DNA of 64,000 bases. Origin: Hyphomicrobiales bacterium. GTDB taxonomy: Bacteria; Pseudomonadota; Alphaproteobacteria; Rhizobiales; Devosiaceae. Each line of letters opens with the position of its first letter. The stretch's first letter is position 1. Shown piece after piece: positions 1 to 10,690 of this stretch. Made by a program: the position numbers and the translations under genes. The notes below the pieces were generated by a model, which made no database searches, had not been told where the DNA came from, and worked only from the letters and a program-made list of their open reading frames with translations. The DNA lies in NCBI GenBank assembly GCA_900470445.1, contig UCAU01000003.1:38737-102736 (forward strand), given 5' to 3'.

Positions 1-596
1 ATCTGCTGGGTGCCATGATAGAGCCCCGACGTATCGCCCAGACCAATCGTATTGGTGGTCGAGAACAGCCGGAACGCCGGATGGGGCACGATGACGCGGT
101 TCTGGTCGAGCAGGGTCAGCCGACCCGCGACTTCCAGCACGCGCTGGATCACGAACATCACGTCGGGACGGCCCGCGTCATATTCGTCGAACACCAGTGC
201 GACATTGTTCTGCACCGCCCATGGCAGGATGCCATCGCGGAATTCGGTGATCTGCTTGCCATCCTTGAGCACGATCGCGTCCTTACCGACGAGATCGATA
301 CGCGACACGTGGCTATCGAGGTTCACGCGCACCAGCGGCCAGTTCAGCCGCGCCGCAACCTGCTCGATATGGGTCGATTTGCCCGTGCCGTGATAGCCCT
401 GCACCATGACGCGGCGGTTGAACGCAAAGCCGGCCAGGATCGCCAAAGTGGTATTGCGGTCGAACAGGTAATCCGGGTCGATCGGGGGCACGTGGCTGGT
501 GCGTTCGGCATAGCCCTTGACCACCATGTCCGTGTCGATCCCGAACAGGTCCCGGGCCTTGTAGTCGGTGTCGGGCAGATTGCTGAATTCACTCAT
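1..596 (-). CDS. cobS: Cobaltochelatase subunit CobS (3' end cut by window edge)
   Basis: AAA+ ATPase subunit of the aerobic cobaltochelatase (CobNST), which inserts cobalt into hydrogenobyrinic acid a,c-diamide during cobalamin synthesis. The first 198 codons are visible. The start gives MSEFSNLPDTDYKARDLFGI, typical of CobS. A Walker A motif (GYHGTGKST, about residues 67-75) and a Walker B segment (VALVFDEYD, about 132-140) are present. The rest of the AAA domain, including sensor residues, lies beyond base 1. The gene reads leftwards and shares its 240-bp upstream region with the 3' end of the J-domain gene. A cobalamin adenosyltransferase at 20420 belongs to the same pathway but is unlinked. 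Confidence 0.95.
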   Translation of the reverse strand, partial: MSEFSNLPDTDYKARDLFGIDTDMVVKGYAERTSHVPPIDPDYLFDRNTTLAILAGFAFNRRVMVQGYHGTGKSTHIEQVAARLNWPLVRVNLDSHVSRIDLVGKDAIVLKDGKQITEFRDGILPWAVQNNVALVFDEYDAGRPDVMFVIQRVLEVAGRLTLLDQNRVIVPHPAFRLFSTTNTIGLGDTSGLYHGTQQ

Positions 597-715
597 TGGA
601 GGGCTCTTGCAGGAAGGAGAGAAAATCGAGGCGGGAGAACGAAAAGACGGGCGCTCTATAGCAGCAATGTGACAAGGGGGGTAGCCGTGGATTGCTCACC
701 CCTGCCTCTCGTGAC

Positions 716-834
716 GAGTTCGGTCAGGGAGAGTCGAAAATGGTGGTTTTCGAGAACCGGAGCGGAGCGTACATGAGTACGTGAGCACCGGAAGCGCAGA
801 AAACTGCCATTTGCAGGCCACCATTACCGAACTC
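716..834. repeat. Nested palindromic element, copy 1
   Basis: A conserved core (731-819) is nearly identical to 34286-34375. The core folds on itself. AAATGGTGGTTTTC near 738 pairs with GAAAACTGCCATTT near 798 with two G-U wobbles; CCGG pairs with CCGG inside that; and CGTAC/GTACG caps an ATGA loop. Outside the core lies a perfect 9-bp inverted repeat, GAGTTCGGT (716-724) and ACCGAACTC (826-834), whose sequence is not shared with copy 2. The right arm ends two bases from the stop codon of the J-domain gene. No T-run follows, so it is not a standard intrinsic terminator. The remainder of the 597-836 gap holds only the cobS leader; no other gene is visible. Confidence 0.8.
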
Positions 835-836
835 AA

Positions 837-1457
837 CTATTTCGCGACGAAGCCCGCCTTCTTGAGATGCGAATAGGCCGCGATGATCGTGCGCAGCCGG
901 TCCTCGGATGATTTGTCGCCGCCATTGGCATCGGGGTGGTGGATCTTGACCAGCGTCTTGTAGGCCCGCTTGATCTCGTCCGATTTGGCGTGGCCCATAA
1001 TGCCCAGCGTTTCCAGCGCCCGCCGGTCCGGCTCATGCAGCGGCTTGACGCGTTCGGAGGCCGGCGTCTGCGCCTGCCGGTGCCGGTAGCGCGCAAACAC
1101 GCCGAACGGATCGCCATATTTGTCTCCGGGCCGCAGGCCCGCCGTGCTGGCCGGCCGTGCGCCCGCCTGACCCGTCGCAAAACTCTTGCGGGTATCAGCC
1201 TTGGGCGGCGCATGCAGCGCCTCTTCCAGCTCGTCCTTCTCCATGCCGGCGAAGAAATTGAAGGCGGTATTGTAGTGGCGCACATGCTCGAGGCAGAAAT
1301 GATGATACTGCCCCTCGCTGCGATGCCCCTTGGGTGCCTTGTGCGTACCGGGCCGGTCACAGCCTTCCCAGTCGCAGATCTGCTCCACCGGCGCAGGCTT
1401 CTCTTCCCGGCGCGGCCTGATGCGAATGTTATCGAACAGCTTGGATTGCAGTTTCAT
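837..1457 (-). CDS. J-domain (DnaJ-like) protein with N-terminal Cys/His cluster
   Basis: 206 aa. A C-terminal J domain (about 145-203) carries the HPD tripeptide at 174-176 (KIHHPDANGG), the residues that stimulate DnaK/Hsp70 ATPase activity. The N-terminal third has C28, C33, H39, H52, H53 and C55, which could bind a metal; this is inference. There is no G/F-rich linker, DnaJ zinc finger or substrate domain, so it is a specialised co-chaperone rather than DnaJ itself. It is divergent from the BolA-like gene with a 43-bp gap, and this neighbour pair looks familiar from Hyphomicrobiales. The client protein is unknown. Confidence 0.85.
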   Translation of the reverse strand: MKLQSKLFDNIRIRPRREEKPAPVEQICDWEGCDRPGTHKAPKGHRSEGQYHHFCLEHVRHYNTAFNFFAGMEKDELEEALHAPPKADTRKSFATGQAGARPASTAGLRPGDKYGDPFGVFARYRHRQAQTPASERVKPLHEPDRRALETLGIMGHAKSDEIKRAYKTLVKIHHPDANGGDKSSEDRLRTIIAAYSHLKKAGFVAK

Positions 1458-1500
1458 TCTCGCCTAGTTACTTGCCAATAGACCAAGGGAACCTGCCACG

Positions 1501-1773
1501 ATGTCCGCCAGACAGACCATCATAGCCAAGCTCACCGCTAAATTTGCCCCCGCTTTCCTCGATGTGATCGACGAGTCGAGCCAGCATCATGGTCACGCCG
1601 GGTGGCGGGAGGGTGGTGAAACCCATTTTCGTGTCAGAATCGCGACCCGTCATTTTGACGGTCTGAGCCGCGTCGCGCAACACCGCGCGGTCATGGACGC
1701 GCTCGAAACCGAACTCAAAGGCCCCGTACACGCCCTGGCCATCGATGTTCTGCCTGCCGAAGGGCCGTTCTAG
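1501..1773 (+). CDS. BolA family protein
   Basis: 90 aa, the usual size for BolA/YrbA proteins. The class II KH-like fold is indicated by the segment ESSQHHGHAGWREGGETHFR followed by HRAVMDALETELKGPVHALA, which matches the family's conserved his-rich loop and the RHRxVxxAL helix. BolA proteins bind monothiol glutaredoxins through [2Fe-2S] clusters and act in iron-sulfur cluster handling or stress response. The gene is divergent from the J-domain co-chaperone. Which BolA subgroup it belongs to cannot be settled from the sequence alone. Confidence 0.9.
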   Translation: MSARQTIIAKLTAKFAPAFLDVIDESSQHHGHAGWREGGETHFRVRIATRHFDGLSRVAQHRAVMDALETELKGPVHALAIDVLPAEGPF

Positions 1774-1822
1774 CCACAAGGTCGGGGCCGCAAGATACAG
1801 CATTATCGGTCGGGATGGGCGT

Positions 1823-2935
1823 CTATCTGCGCATCTCATCCAAAAATGCTGATACCGCCTCCGGCGCCACGCCTTTTTCGATGAAGGCCTTGCCGATACC
1901 GCGCGTCAGAATGAAGGTCAGCGCCCCACGCGAGACCTTCTTGTCCTGCGCAATGGCTGCCATCAGCGTCTCGGTTGAGCCGAGCCCGCCTTCGATATCA
2001 CCCAATATGGTTGGCAGGCCCGCGTTTTTCAAATGCGCCGCAATCCGCCCGGTATCCTGGCTTGGCGCCAAGCCCAGTCTGGCGGAAAAACCATGCGCCA
2101 GCACCATGCCGATAGCGACCCCTTCGCCATGCAGCAGGCGGTCGGAATAGCCGGTGTCCTTTTCCAGCGCATGCCCGAAAGTATGCCCCAGATTGAGCAG
2201 CGCGCGGACACCTAATTCCTTTTCGTCTTCGATCACCACCCGCGCCTTGTGCGCGCAGCAGCGGGCAATCGCCTCGCCCCGGGCCGGCCCGCCGGCAAAA
2301 ATCTCTTCGCGCTTTTCCTCAAGCCAGAAGAAGAAATCTTCGTCGTCGATCAGCCCATATTTTACCACTTCGGCATAGCCCGAGGCAAATTGGCGGGGTG
2401 CTAAAGTGTCGAGTGTCGATAAATCGGCCAGCACCAGCCGGGGCTGGTGAAACGCCCCGATCAAATTCTTGCCATGCGGCGAATTGATCCCGGTCTTGCC
2501 GCCCACCGAGCTATCGACCTGCGCCAGCAGCGAAGTCGGCATCTGCACGAAATCCATGCCGCGCCGCGCGATCGAGGCGGCAAATCCGGCCAGATCCCCA
2601 ATCACCCCGCCGCCCAGCGCGATCACCAGATCGCCGCGCTCCAGCCGCGCCGCCAATATGCCCTCGACCGCTGCCTGCAGCCCGGGCCAGCCCTTGGTGC
2701 TTTCCCCCGCCGGCAGCACGATCTCGCTATGCCCCAGCCCGGCTGCATCCATCGAAGCGATCAGCCGCGGCAATTGCGCCTTGGCCACGTTTTCATCGGT
2801 GATGATGCCAAAGCGCCTGCCGGGAAAGCGCTCGGCCAGTATCGCCCCGGCCTCATCAAGCAGCCGGTCGCCGATCAGAATGTCATAGGCGCGCTCGCCC
2901 AGTGCAACGTGAACCTTGTGGGCGATATCGGCCAT
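1823..2935 (-). CDS. aroB: 3-dehydroquinate synthase
   Basis: 370 aa, full length. It converts DAHP to 3-dehydroquinate, the second step of the shikimate pathway, using NAD and a divalent metal. The NAD-binding signature GGGVIGDLAGFAAS and the segment PTSLLAQVDSSVGGKTGIN are clear, as is the metal-ligand region around LNLGHTFGHALE. It lies 12 bp downstream of aroK on the same strand, forming the widespread aroK-aroB operon. Confidence 0.97.
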   Translation of the reverse strand: MADIAHKVHVALGERAYDILIGDRLLDEAGAILAERFPGRRFGIITDENVAKAQLPRLIASMDAAGLGHSEIVLPAGESTKGWPGLQAAVEGILAARLERGDLVIALGGGVIGDLAGFAASIARRGMDFVQMPTSLLAQVDSSVGGKTGINSPHGKNLIGAFHQPRLVLADLSTLDTLAPRQFASGYAEVVKYGLIDDEDFFFWLEEKREEIFAGGPARGEAIARCCAHKARVVIEDEKELGVRALLNLGHTFGHALEKDTGYSDRLLHGEGVAIGMVLAHGFSARLGLAPSQDTGRIAAHLKNAGLPTILGDIEGGLGSTETLMAAIAQDKKVSRGALTFILTRGIGKAFIEKGVAPEAVSAFLDEMRR

Positions 2936-2947
2936 GAGCGAACAGTC

Positions 2948-3526
2948 CTAATTCTTGAGATGGGCCAGCACGGCCTCGATCACATCGGCAGCCACCACAT
3001 CCTGCGGCACATCGCGCGACAGCACGGTCACATGCGCGTCGGCATAGATGGGATAGCGTTCGGCGATCAATTTTTCGAGCGTCTGGCGCGGATTGGCCGT
3101 CTTGAGCAGGGGGCGATTGGAGCGCCGCGACACCCGCTCGAACAGAATATCAGCCTCGGCCTTGAGCCAGATTGAGATGGCTTCGGCATTGACCAGCGCT
3201 CGCGTTTCCGCGCTGACAAAGGCGCCGCCGCCCGTCGCCAGAATAATATCGGGGTCCTTGAGCACGCGGGCAATCACCCTTGCCTCCCCGGCGCGGAATT
3301 CGGCCTCGCCGCGCTGCTCGAAGATTTCCGGAATGCTCATCTGCGCGGCTTTTTCGATCTCTTCATCGCTATCGAGAAACAGCCGATTGAGCTTGGCGGC
3401 CAGCCGCCGCCCCACCGTCGTCTTGCCCGCCCCCATCATGCCGACAAGCACGATCGGCCTGCCGGCCAACAGGGCGGCAAGTTCCTCGGCGCGGGCCTGC
3501 CGCTTTGCCGGATCGGATCGGCTCAA
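2948..3526 (-). CDS. aroK: Shikimate kinase
   Basis: 192 aa. It phosphorylates shikimate to shikimate 3-phosphate. The P-loop is GMMGAGKTTVGR at about residues 29-40. The shikimate-binding segments DSDEEIE and ATGGGAF are present, and RSNRPLL forms the lid region. The start appears to be TTG at 3526, preceded by GGAG six bases upstream; no ATG exists upstream of the P-loop that would preserve the family N-terminus. It is the first gene of an aroK-aroB pair and is divergent from the small membrane protein and xerD. Confidence 0.96.
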   Translation of the reverse strand: MSRSDPAKRQARAEELAALLAGRPIVLVGMMGAGKTTVGRRLAAKLNRLFLDSDEEIEKAAQMSIPEIFEQRGEAEFRAGEARVIARVLKDPDIILATGGGAFVSAETRALVNAEAISIWLKAEADILFERVSRRSNRPLLKTANPRQTLEKLIAERYPIYADAHVTVLSRDVPQDVVAADVIEAVLAHLKN

Positions 3527-3615
3527 TTGGGGCTCCAGGTCTATCTGCGCGCTATCAAGCCGTCCCGGTCCTGCCTGTCAAGAACATGCAGGCGCTTCCC
3601 GCATTTCGAGGAGGC

Positions 3616-3670
3616 AAAATTGGCAAACTGGACTATGCCTACCAGATGGAAACCATTTGCAGGCAATTTT
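3616..3670. other. Inverted repeat between aroK and the small membrane gene
   Basis: AAAATTG (3616-3622) pairs with CAATTTT (3664-3670). Further inward, GCAAA pairs with TTTGC and TGG with CCA, giving an interrupted hairpin. It sits in the 172-bp divergent region 3527-3698, 29 bases upstream of the start at 3699. The right arm contains CCATTTGCAGGC, which also occurs in the right arm of the repeat at 731-819, so it could be a degenerate relative. Its function is unknown. Confidence 0.45.
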
Positions 3671-3698
3671 ACGCAAAGAGTTCAACCGCCGGATCGCC

Positions 3699-3902
3699 AT
3701 GCCCACGCTCATCCGCCTGATCATCATTCTGCTGTTTCTCGCTGGCCTGGTCTATGGCGGCATGATTGCGCTGGTGACCTATGTGCAGCCCAATCCCAAG
3801 GAAACCACGATCCGCATTCCCCAGCGCGACCTGCTTGGCGGCGGCGAGCCCACCCTGCCCGGCCAGGCACCAACGCCCACCGATGCGGCGCCCACGCCGT
3901 GA
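3699..3902 (+). CDS. Small single-pass membrane protein, unknown function
   Basis: 67 aa. It starts MPTLIRLIIILLFLAGLVYG, giving one membrane helix at about residues 5-28. A proline/threonine-rich tail (about 45-67) ends in DAAPTP. The stop TGA overlaps the GTG start of xerD in GTGA, so the two are probably translationally coupled. A small membrane gene directly before xerD looks familiar from other Hyphomicrobiales. The sequence gives no catalytic hint. A longer open frame extends upstream antisense to aroK, but ATG 3699 is the sensible start. Confidence 0.7.
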   Translation: MPTLIRLIIILLFLAGLVYGGMIALVTYVQPNPKETTIRIPQRDLLGGGEPTLPGQAPTPTDAAPTP

Positions 3903-4813
3903 CCGGGGATCATCTTATCGGCTCATTCCTTGAAATGATGTCAGCCGAACGCGGCGCCGCCAAAAACACCATTGACGCCTATCGCCGCGACCTGACAGAC
4001 TATGCCGGCTTCGTCAAAGCCCAAAAGCAGACCCTGCTCACTGCGCCCCGCGAAACCGTCACCGCCTATCTCGACGACCTGCGCAGCCAGGGCCTATCGG
4101 CGTCCTCAAGCGCCCGCCGCCTCTCCGCTATCCGCCAGTTTCATCGCTTCCTGTGCGCCGACAATCTGCGTGGCGACGATCCAACCCGCATTGTTTCGAG
4201 CCCCAAAAGCCGCCGCGCCTTGCCCAAAGTGCTGTCCATCGCTGAGGTGGATAAGCTCCTGACCACCGCCGAAGCCGAAGCCAATACCCCCGCCACTCCG
4301 CCAAAGCAGGCCGCCGCCCTGCGGCTCTATCTGCTGCTTGAACTGCTCTACGCCACCGGCATGCGCGTGTCCGAACTGGTCAGCCTGAAGCGCTCCGCCG
4401 TCATGCGCGACGCCAGTTTCATCACCATTATCGGCAAGGGCAACAAGGAGCGCATCGTGCCGGTCAATGACCGTGCCCGCGACGCCATCCGCGTCTATCT
4501 CAAGACACTGGAGCCCGGCGCCTATCTTTTCCCCGCCACCGGCGCCGAGAGTTATCTTTCCCGCCAGGTCTTTGCTCGCGATCTCAAGCTGCTCGCCGGC
4601 CGCGCCGGTATCAGTTCGGCTCGCGTCGCGCCCCACGTGCTGCGCCACGCCTTTGCCAGTCACCTGCTGGGTGGTGGCGCCGACCTAAGGGTGGTGCAGA
4701 TGTTGCTGGGCCATGCCGATATCTCGACCACCCAGATTTACACCCATGTGCTCGACGAAAAGCTGCGCAGCCTTGTGGAGCAGCACCATCCCCTGAGCGA
4801 TTCCGCGAAATAG
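3899..4813 (+). CDS. xerD: Tyrosine recombinase XerD
   Basis: About 304 aa from GTG 3899; an internal ATG pair at 3935/3938 is possible. It is the site-specific recombinase that, with XerC, resolves chromosome dimers at dif under FtsK control. The N-terminal SAM-like core-binding domain covers about 5-95. The catalytic domain has R156 (ATGMRVSEL), H246-x-x-R249 (HVLRHAF), the LGHADIST box and nucleophile Y281 (TQIYTHV). The open frame extends further upstream, but that part is out-of-frame read-through of the small membrane gene. It is a chromosomal Xer protein, not a phage integrase, because no phage genes surround it. Confidence 0.93.
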   Translation: MTGDHLIGSFLEMMSAERGAAKNTIDAYRRDLTDYAGFVKAQKQTLLTAPRETVTAYLDDLRSQGLSASSSARRLSAIRQFHRFLCADNLRGDDPTRIVSSPKSRRALPKVLSIAEVDKLLTTAEAEANTPATPPKQAAALRLYLLLELLYATGMRVSELVSLKRSAVMRDASFITIIGKGNKERIVPVNDRARDAIRVYLKTLEPGAYLFPATGAESYLSRQVFARDLKLLAGRAGISSARVAPHVLRHAFASHLLGGGADLRVVQMLLGHADISTTQIYTHVLDEKLRSLVEQHHPLSDSAK

Positions 4814-4981
4814 GTGGCTGCGCGTTGCTTGAAATGTTAGCCAGATGTGCACCGATTAAGCGCATTAGCGTTGTAGTCTTGACTCGGAGGTGATCGGTCG
4901 CCACTTTCCGGCCACTTTGGGGCGCAAGAGCAGCCCCCTACTTCTACGGTCGCAGCAAAACGACCCCAAACGGGCGGTGGG

Positions 4982-5935
4982 ATGCAGTCTTATCTCGATT
5001 TCGAAAAGCCGGTAGCCGATCTTGAAGGCAAGATCGCCGAACTCAAGTCGCTCGCGGCGACCGACCAGGCTGTGTCCATCGATGAGGAAGTCAACCGCCT
5101 GTCGAGCCGCGCCGACGAGGCGCTGGTCGAGATCTATAAAAAGCTGACGCCCTGGCAGAAAACGCAGGTTGCCCGCCACCCTCAGCGCCCCCATTTTTCC
5201 GATTACATCACCGGCCTGATCACCGAGTGGAGCCCGCTTTCGGGTGACCGCAAATTCGGCGAAGACGCCGCTGTGCAGGCCGGTTTCGGGCGCTTCAACG
5301 GCCAGCCCGTCGCCATTCTCGGCCAGGAAAAAGGCAATTCCACCGAAAGCCGCCTCAAGCACAATTTCGGCATGGCCCGCCCCGAAGGCTATCGCAAGGC
5401 CGTCCGCATCATGGACATGGCCGACCGTTTCAATATCCCGGTCATCTCCTTCGTTGATACCGCCGGCGCCTATCCCGGCATCGGCGCCGAAGAGCGCGGC
5501 CAGGCTGAAGCCATCGCGCGTTCCACCGAAAAATCGCTCGAACTGGGCGTTCCCAACCTCGCCATCATCATCGGCGAAGGCGGCTCGGGCGGCGCCATCG
5601 CCATCGCCACCACCAATCGCGTGCTCATGCTCGAACACGCCATCTATTCGGTGATTTCCCCCGAAGGCGGCGCTTCCATCCTGTGGAAAGACGCGGCCAA
5701 GGCCCAGGACGCCGCCACCACCATGAAGATCACCTCGGCCGATCTTCTGGCCTTCGGTGTGGTCGATGGCATCATTCCCGAGCCCACCGGCGGCGCTCAT
5801 CGCCATCCCGAGCAGATCATGGCCTCGACCAGCGCGGCCATCGACAAGTTCCTCGCCGACTTTGCCGGCAAGGGGCGGCTGGAAACTCGCGAGCATCGCC
5901 GCGAAAAATTCCTAGCCATCGGCACGACGCTCTAA
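4982..5935 (+). CDS. accA: Acetyl-CoA carboxylase carboxyltransferase subunit alpha
   Basis: 317 aa, typical length. With AccD it forms the carboxyltransferase that makes malonyl-CoA for fatty acid synthesis. The N-terminus (MQSYLDFEKPVADLEGKIAE) and the core VDTAGAYPGIGAEERGQAEA and IIGEGGSGGAIAI are diagnostic. It follows xerD after a 168-bp gap on the same strand and appears to have its own promoter region. No other acc genes are in the window. Confidence 0.97.
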   Translation: MQSYLDFEKPVADLEGKIAELKSLAATDQAVSIDEEVNRLSSRADEALVEIYKKLTPWQKTQVARHPQRPHFSDYITGLITEWSPLSGDRKFGEDAAVQAGFGRFNGQPVAILGQEKGNSTESRLKHNFGMARPEGYRKAVRIMDMADRFNIPVISFVDTAGAYPGIGAEERGQAEAIARSTEKSLELGVPNLAIIIGEGGSGGAIAIATTNRVLMLEHAIYSVISPEGGASILWKDAAKAQDAATTMKITSADLLAFGVVDGIIPEPTGGAHRHPEQIMASTSAAIDKFLADFAGKGRLETREHRREKFLAIGTTL

Positions 5936-6079
5936 CAAGCCATCACATCTTCGCGTGAACGGCCCGCTTCCAGCCAATTTTTCGGCATGGTAAGGAATCG
6001 TTCACCGCGAATACTCATGCTGCGGTAACTATGGCCCGCTAAGGGTCACTCCAATTATCGCATCATCTGGCGGCTCCCG

Positions 6080-7087
6080 GTGTCCACGCTTCTGCGCAAT
6101 ATCTGCTCGCTGATCATCCTGCTGTGGCTGGCTTTCGGCCTTGCCGCCTGCACGACCTTCGTCAAGGGCGGCAATGAAAAGGCCAATCGGCCGCTCTCGA
6201 GCGAAACGCTCGCGGGCCTGGCGCGCATCGGCTCCTCGCCGTCCGAGCCCATGGTCATCCGCGTCTTCAAGCAGGAAGAAGTGCTCGAGGTGTGGAAACG
6301 CACCAAATCGGGCCAATATGCGCTGTTCAAGCAATACGCCATCTGCGCCTATTCGGGCGGACTGGGGCCGAAGGTCAAGGAAGGCGATTATCAGAGCCCC
6401 GAGGGTTTTTACACCATCACTCCCGGCCTGATGAACCCGAACTCGTCCTATTACCTGGCCTTCAATGTCGGCTTCCCCAACAAGTTCGACCGCGCCCTTG
6501 GCCGTACCGGCTCCAACCTGATGGTGCATGGCGATTGCAAATCGGTAGGCTGTTTCGCCATGACCGATGCCGGCATTGCCGAAATCTATGCGCTGGCGCG
6601 CGAAACCTTCAAGGGCGGCAACCCGAGCTTCCAGATCCAGATCCTGCCCTATCGCATGAGCAGCGCCAAGCTGGCCCAGAACGTAGCCAGCCCGCATCTC
6701 GATTTCTGGCGCAATATCAAGGAAGGCTCCGACATTTTCGAGCTAACCAAGACCCCGCCCGTCTGGGATGTCTGCGAAGGGCGCTATATTTTCAACGCCA
6801 ACAATCGCACCCCGCTCGATGCGCTGGGCCCCTGCCCATCGGTGAGCCGCAGCCCGCAATTGCTGGCGCTGCAGGCCGCTGACACTACGGCCATTGAAAG
6901 CCATCAGACCAGCGCCCAGCGCAAGGCCAGTGAGCAGGCCGCCATCAAGGCCCGCGGCGAGGCGATCAATGGCGCCGTCACGGGACTGTTTGGCGGCCTG
7001 GGCAATGTATTTGGCGGCGGCAAGGATGCCGATGTCGTGCCAGTGATGAGCGGAAAAATCGCCCCGATCCCCGCTATTCGCCCTTGA
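6080..7087 (+). CDS. L,D-transpeptidase (YkuD/YafK-type) lipoprotein
   Basis: 335 aa from a GTG start. The signal peptide ends in the lipobox LAAC, so C24 is the probable lipidated residue. The YkuD-type catalytic domain lies at about 58-200, with the conserved H150 and nucleophile C158 in HGDCKSVGCFAMT. The C-terminal half (about 215-335) is family-specific and ends in a glycine-rich tail. The family makes 3-3 cross-links in peptidoglycan or links or releases wall-bound proteins; which reaction applies here cannot be told. The residue usually Arg two places after the catalytic Cys is Ala, as in the YafK-like subgroup. Confidence 0.85.
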   Translation: MSTLLRNICSLIILLWLAFGLAACTTFVKGGNEKANRPLSSETLAGLARIGSSPSEPMVIRVFKQEEVLEVWKRTKSGQYALFKQYAICAYSGGLGPKVKEGDYQSPEGFYTITPGLMNPNSSYYLAFNVGFPNKFDRALGRTGSNLMVHGDCKSVGCFAMTDAGIAEIYALARETFKGGNPSFQIQILPYRMSSAKLAQNVASPHLDFWRNIKEGSDIFELTKTPPVWDVCEGRYIFNANNRTPLDALGPCPSVSRSPQLLALQAADTTAIESHQTSAQRKASEQAAIKARGEAINGAVTGLFGGLGNVFGGGKDADVVPVMSGKIAPIPAIRP

Positions 7088-7137
7088 AGCGCGGCTAACG
7101 GGCGCCGACATCAGCGCGAGCGATTTGGCTGAGCATC

Positions 7138-7860
7138 ATGCTTGGGCCGCATTCCGGCGCAATGACAACGCTGGCGCATGATGGAGACCTGGCAGTGCAA
7201 GACACCTGGACACTGGGCGGCGTTTCCAAGGAGGAGCCGGCCACGGCTTCTCCTCCCGGGACCCAAAAACCGCCCCGCCAGCCGGTCACGGGCCGGGTGC
7301 TGAGCTTCGTCGTGGGCCTGGTCGGCGTGGCTGCCATTGCGGCCGCCGGCTGGGTCTATACCGAGACCCAGCGCGATATCGCCCGCATCTCCACCGACAT
7401 CGCGCAAATCCGCCTGAGCCTGGCGCTCTATGGCCAGCAAGGCACAACCGCACCCGCAGCAGCGCCGGCCGGCAATGACGGGGCCTTGCGGGACCTGGCC
7501 AACCGCCTGGCCATCCTCGAACAGAACTGGCGCAGCGGCACGGCGTCGGCCGCCCTGCCGGCCGTTCCTGCGGCCCCCGATGCAGCGCCCACGGGCCCGG
7601 CAGCCAGCGCCGCCAATGCCGATTGCCTGCCCGATGGCATGCGCATCCTGGTTTCGGCGGGCGACAGCTACCCGATCTGCAACAACACCGCCAAGGTGGA
7701 TATCGCCGTGGTGGACAATGGCTTCATCACCCTGGCTGGCGGCACCACCATCGCCTCGGGCGCCACCATTCCCCTGCCCGACAGCACCTGCAATATCAGC
7801 GTCATGTCCTCCGGCGACGGCGGCACCACCGGCTTCGCCGAAATCCGCGTGAAGTGCTGA
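7138..7860 (+). CDS. Membrane-anchored protein with four-cysteine extracytoplasmic domain, unknown function
   Basis: 240 aa. A proline-rich cytoplasmic head (about 1-50) is followed by one membrane helix (VLSFVVGLVGVAAIAAAGWV, about 53-72), a short coiled-coil-like stretch (TQRDIARISTDIAQIRLSLA), an Ala/Pro linker, and a C-terminal domain starting ADCLPDGMRILV. That domain has four cysteines (ADC, PIC, STC and the last residue C240), enough for two disulfides. I do not recognise the family. It is followed by a terminator shared with secA. ATG 7162 is an alternative start. Confidence 0.65.
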   Translation: MLGPHSGAMTTLAHDGDLAVQDTWTLGGVSKEEPATASPPGTQKPPRQPVTGRVLSFVVGLVGVAAIAAAGWVYTETQRDIARISTDIAQIRLSLALYGQQGTTAPAAAPAGNDGALRDLANRLAILEQNWRSGTASAALPAVPAAPDAAPTGPAASAANADCLPDGMRILVSAGDSYPICNNTAKVDIAVVDNGFITLAGGTTIASGATIPLPDSTCNISVMSSGDGGTTGFAEIRVKC

Positions 7861-7894
7861 GCGGGTTGCGCACAATCCCATTCCGCACAAACAA

Positions 7895-7923
7895 AAAGCC
7901 CGGGCATCGCTGCCCGGGCTTTT
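7895..7923. terminator. Bidirectional intrinsic terminator between the 7138 gene and secA
   Basis: The stem AGCCCGGGCA/TGCCCGGGCT encloses a TCGC loop and is flanked by A and T runs on both sides. It lies between the convergent ends of the membrane protein gene (7860) and secA (7946), so it can stop transcription from either side. Confidence 0.9.
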
Positions 7924-7945
7924 ATCTATCCAGCCGAACCGGCGC

Positions 7946-10690
<2,745 letters not shown>

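Noticed and set aside
3527..3898. Upstream extension of the xerD frame
   Set aside because: The region encodes the small membrane protein in another frame; the extension has no Xer similarity, and GTG 3899 is coupled to the preceding stop.
3899..4813. Phage or integron integrase
   Set aside because: The tyrosine recombinase has chromosomal XerD motifs and sits among housekeeping genes with no phage genes or att-like duplication.
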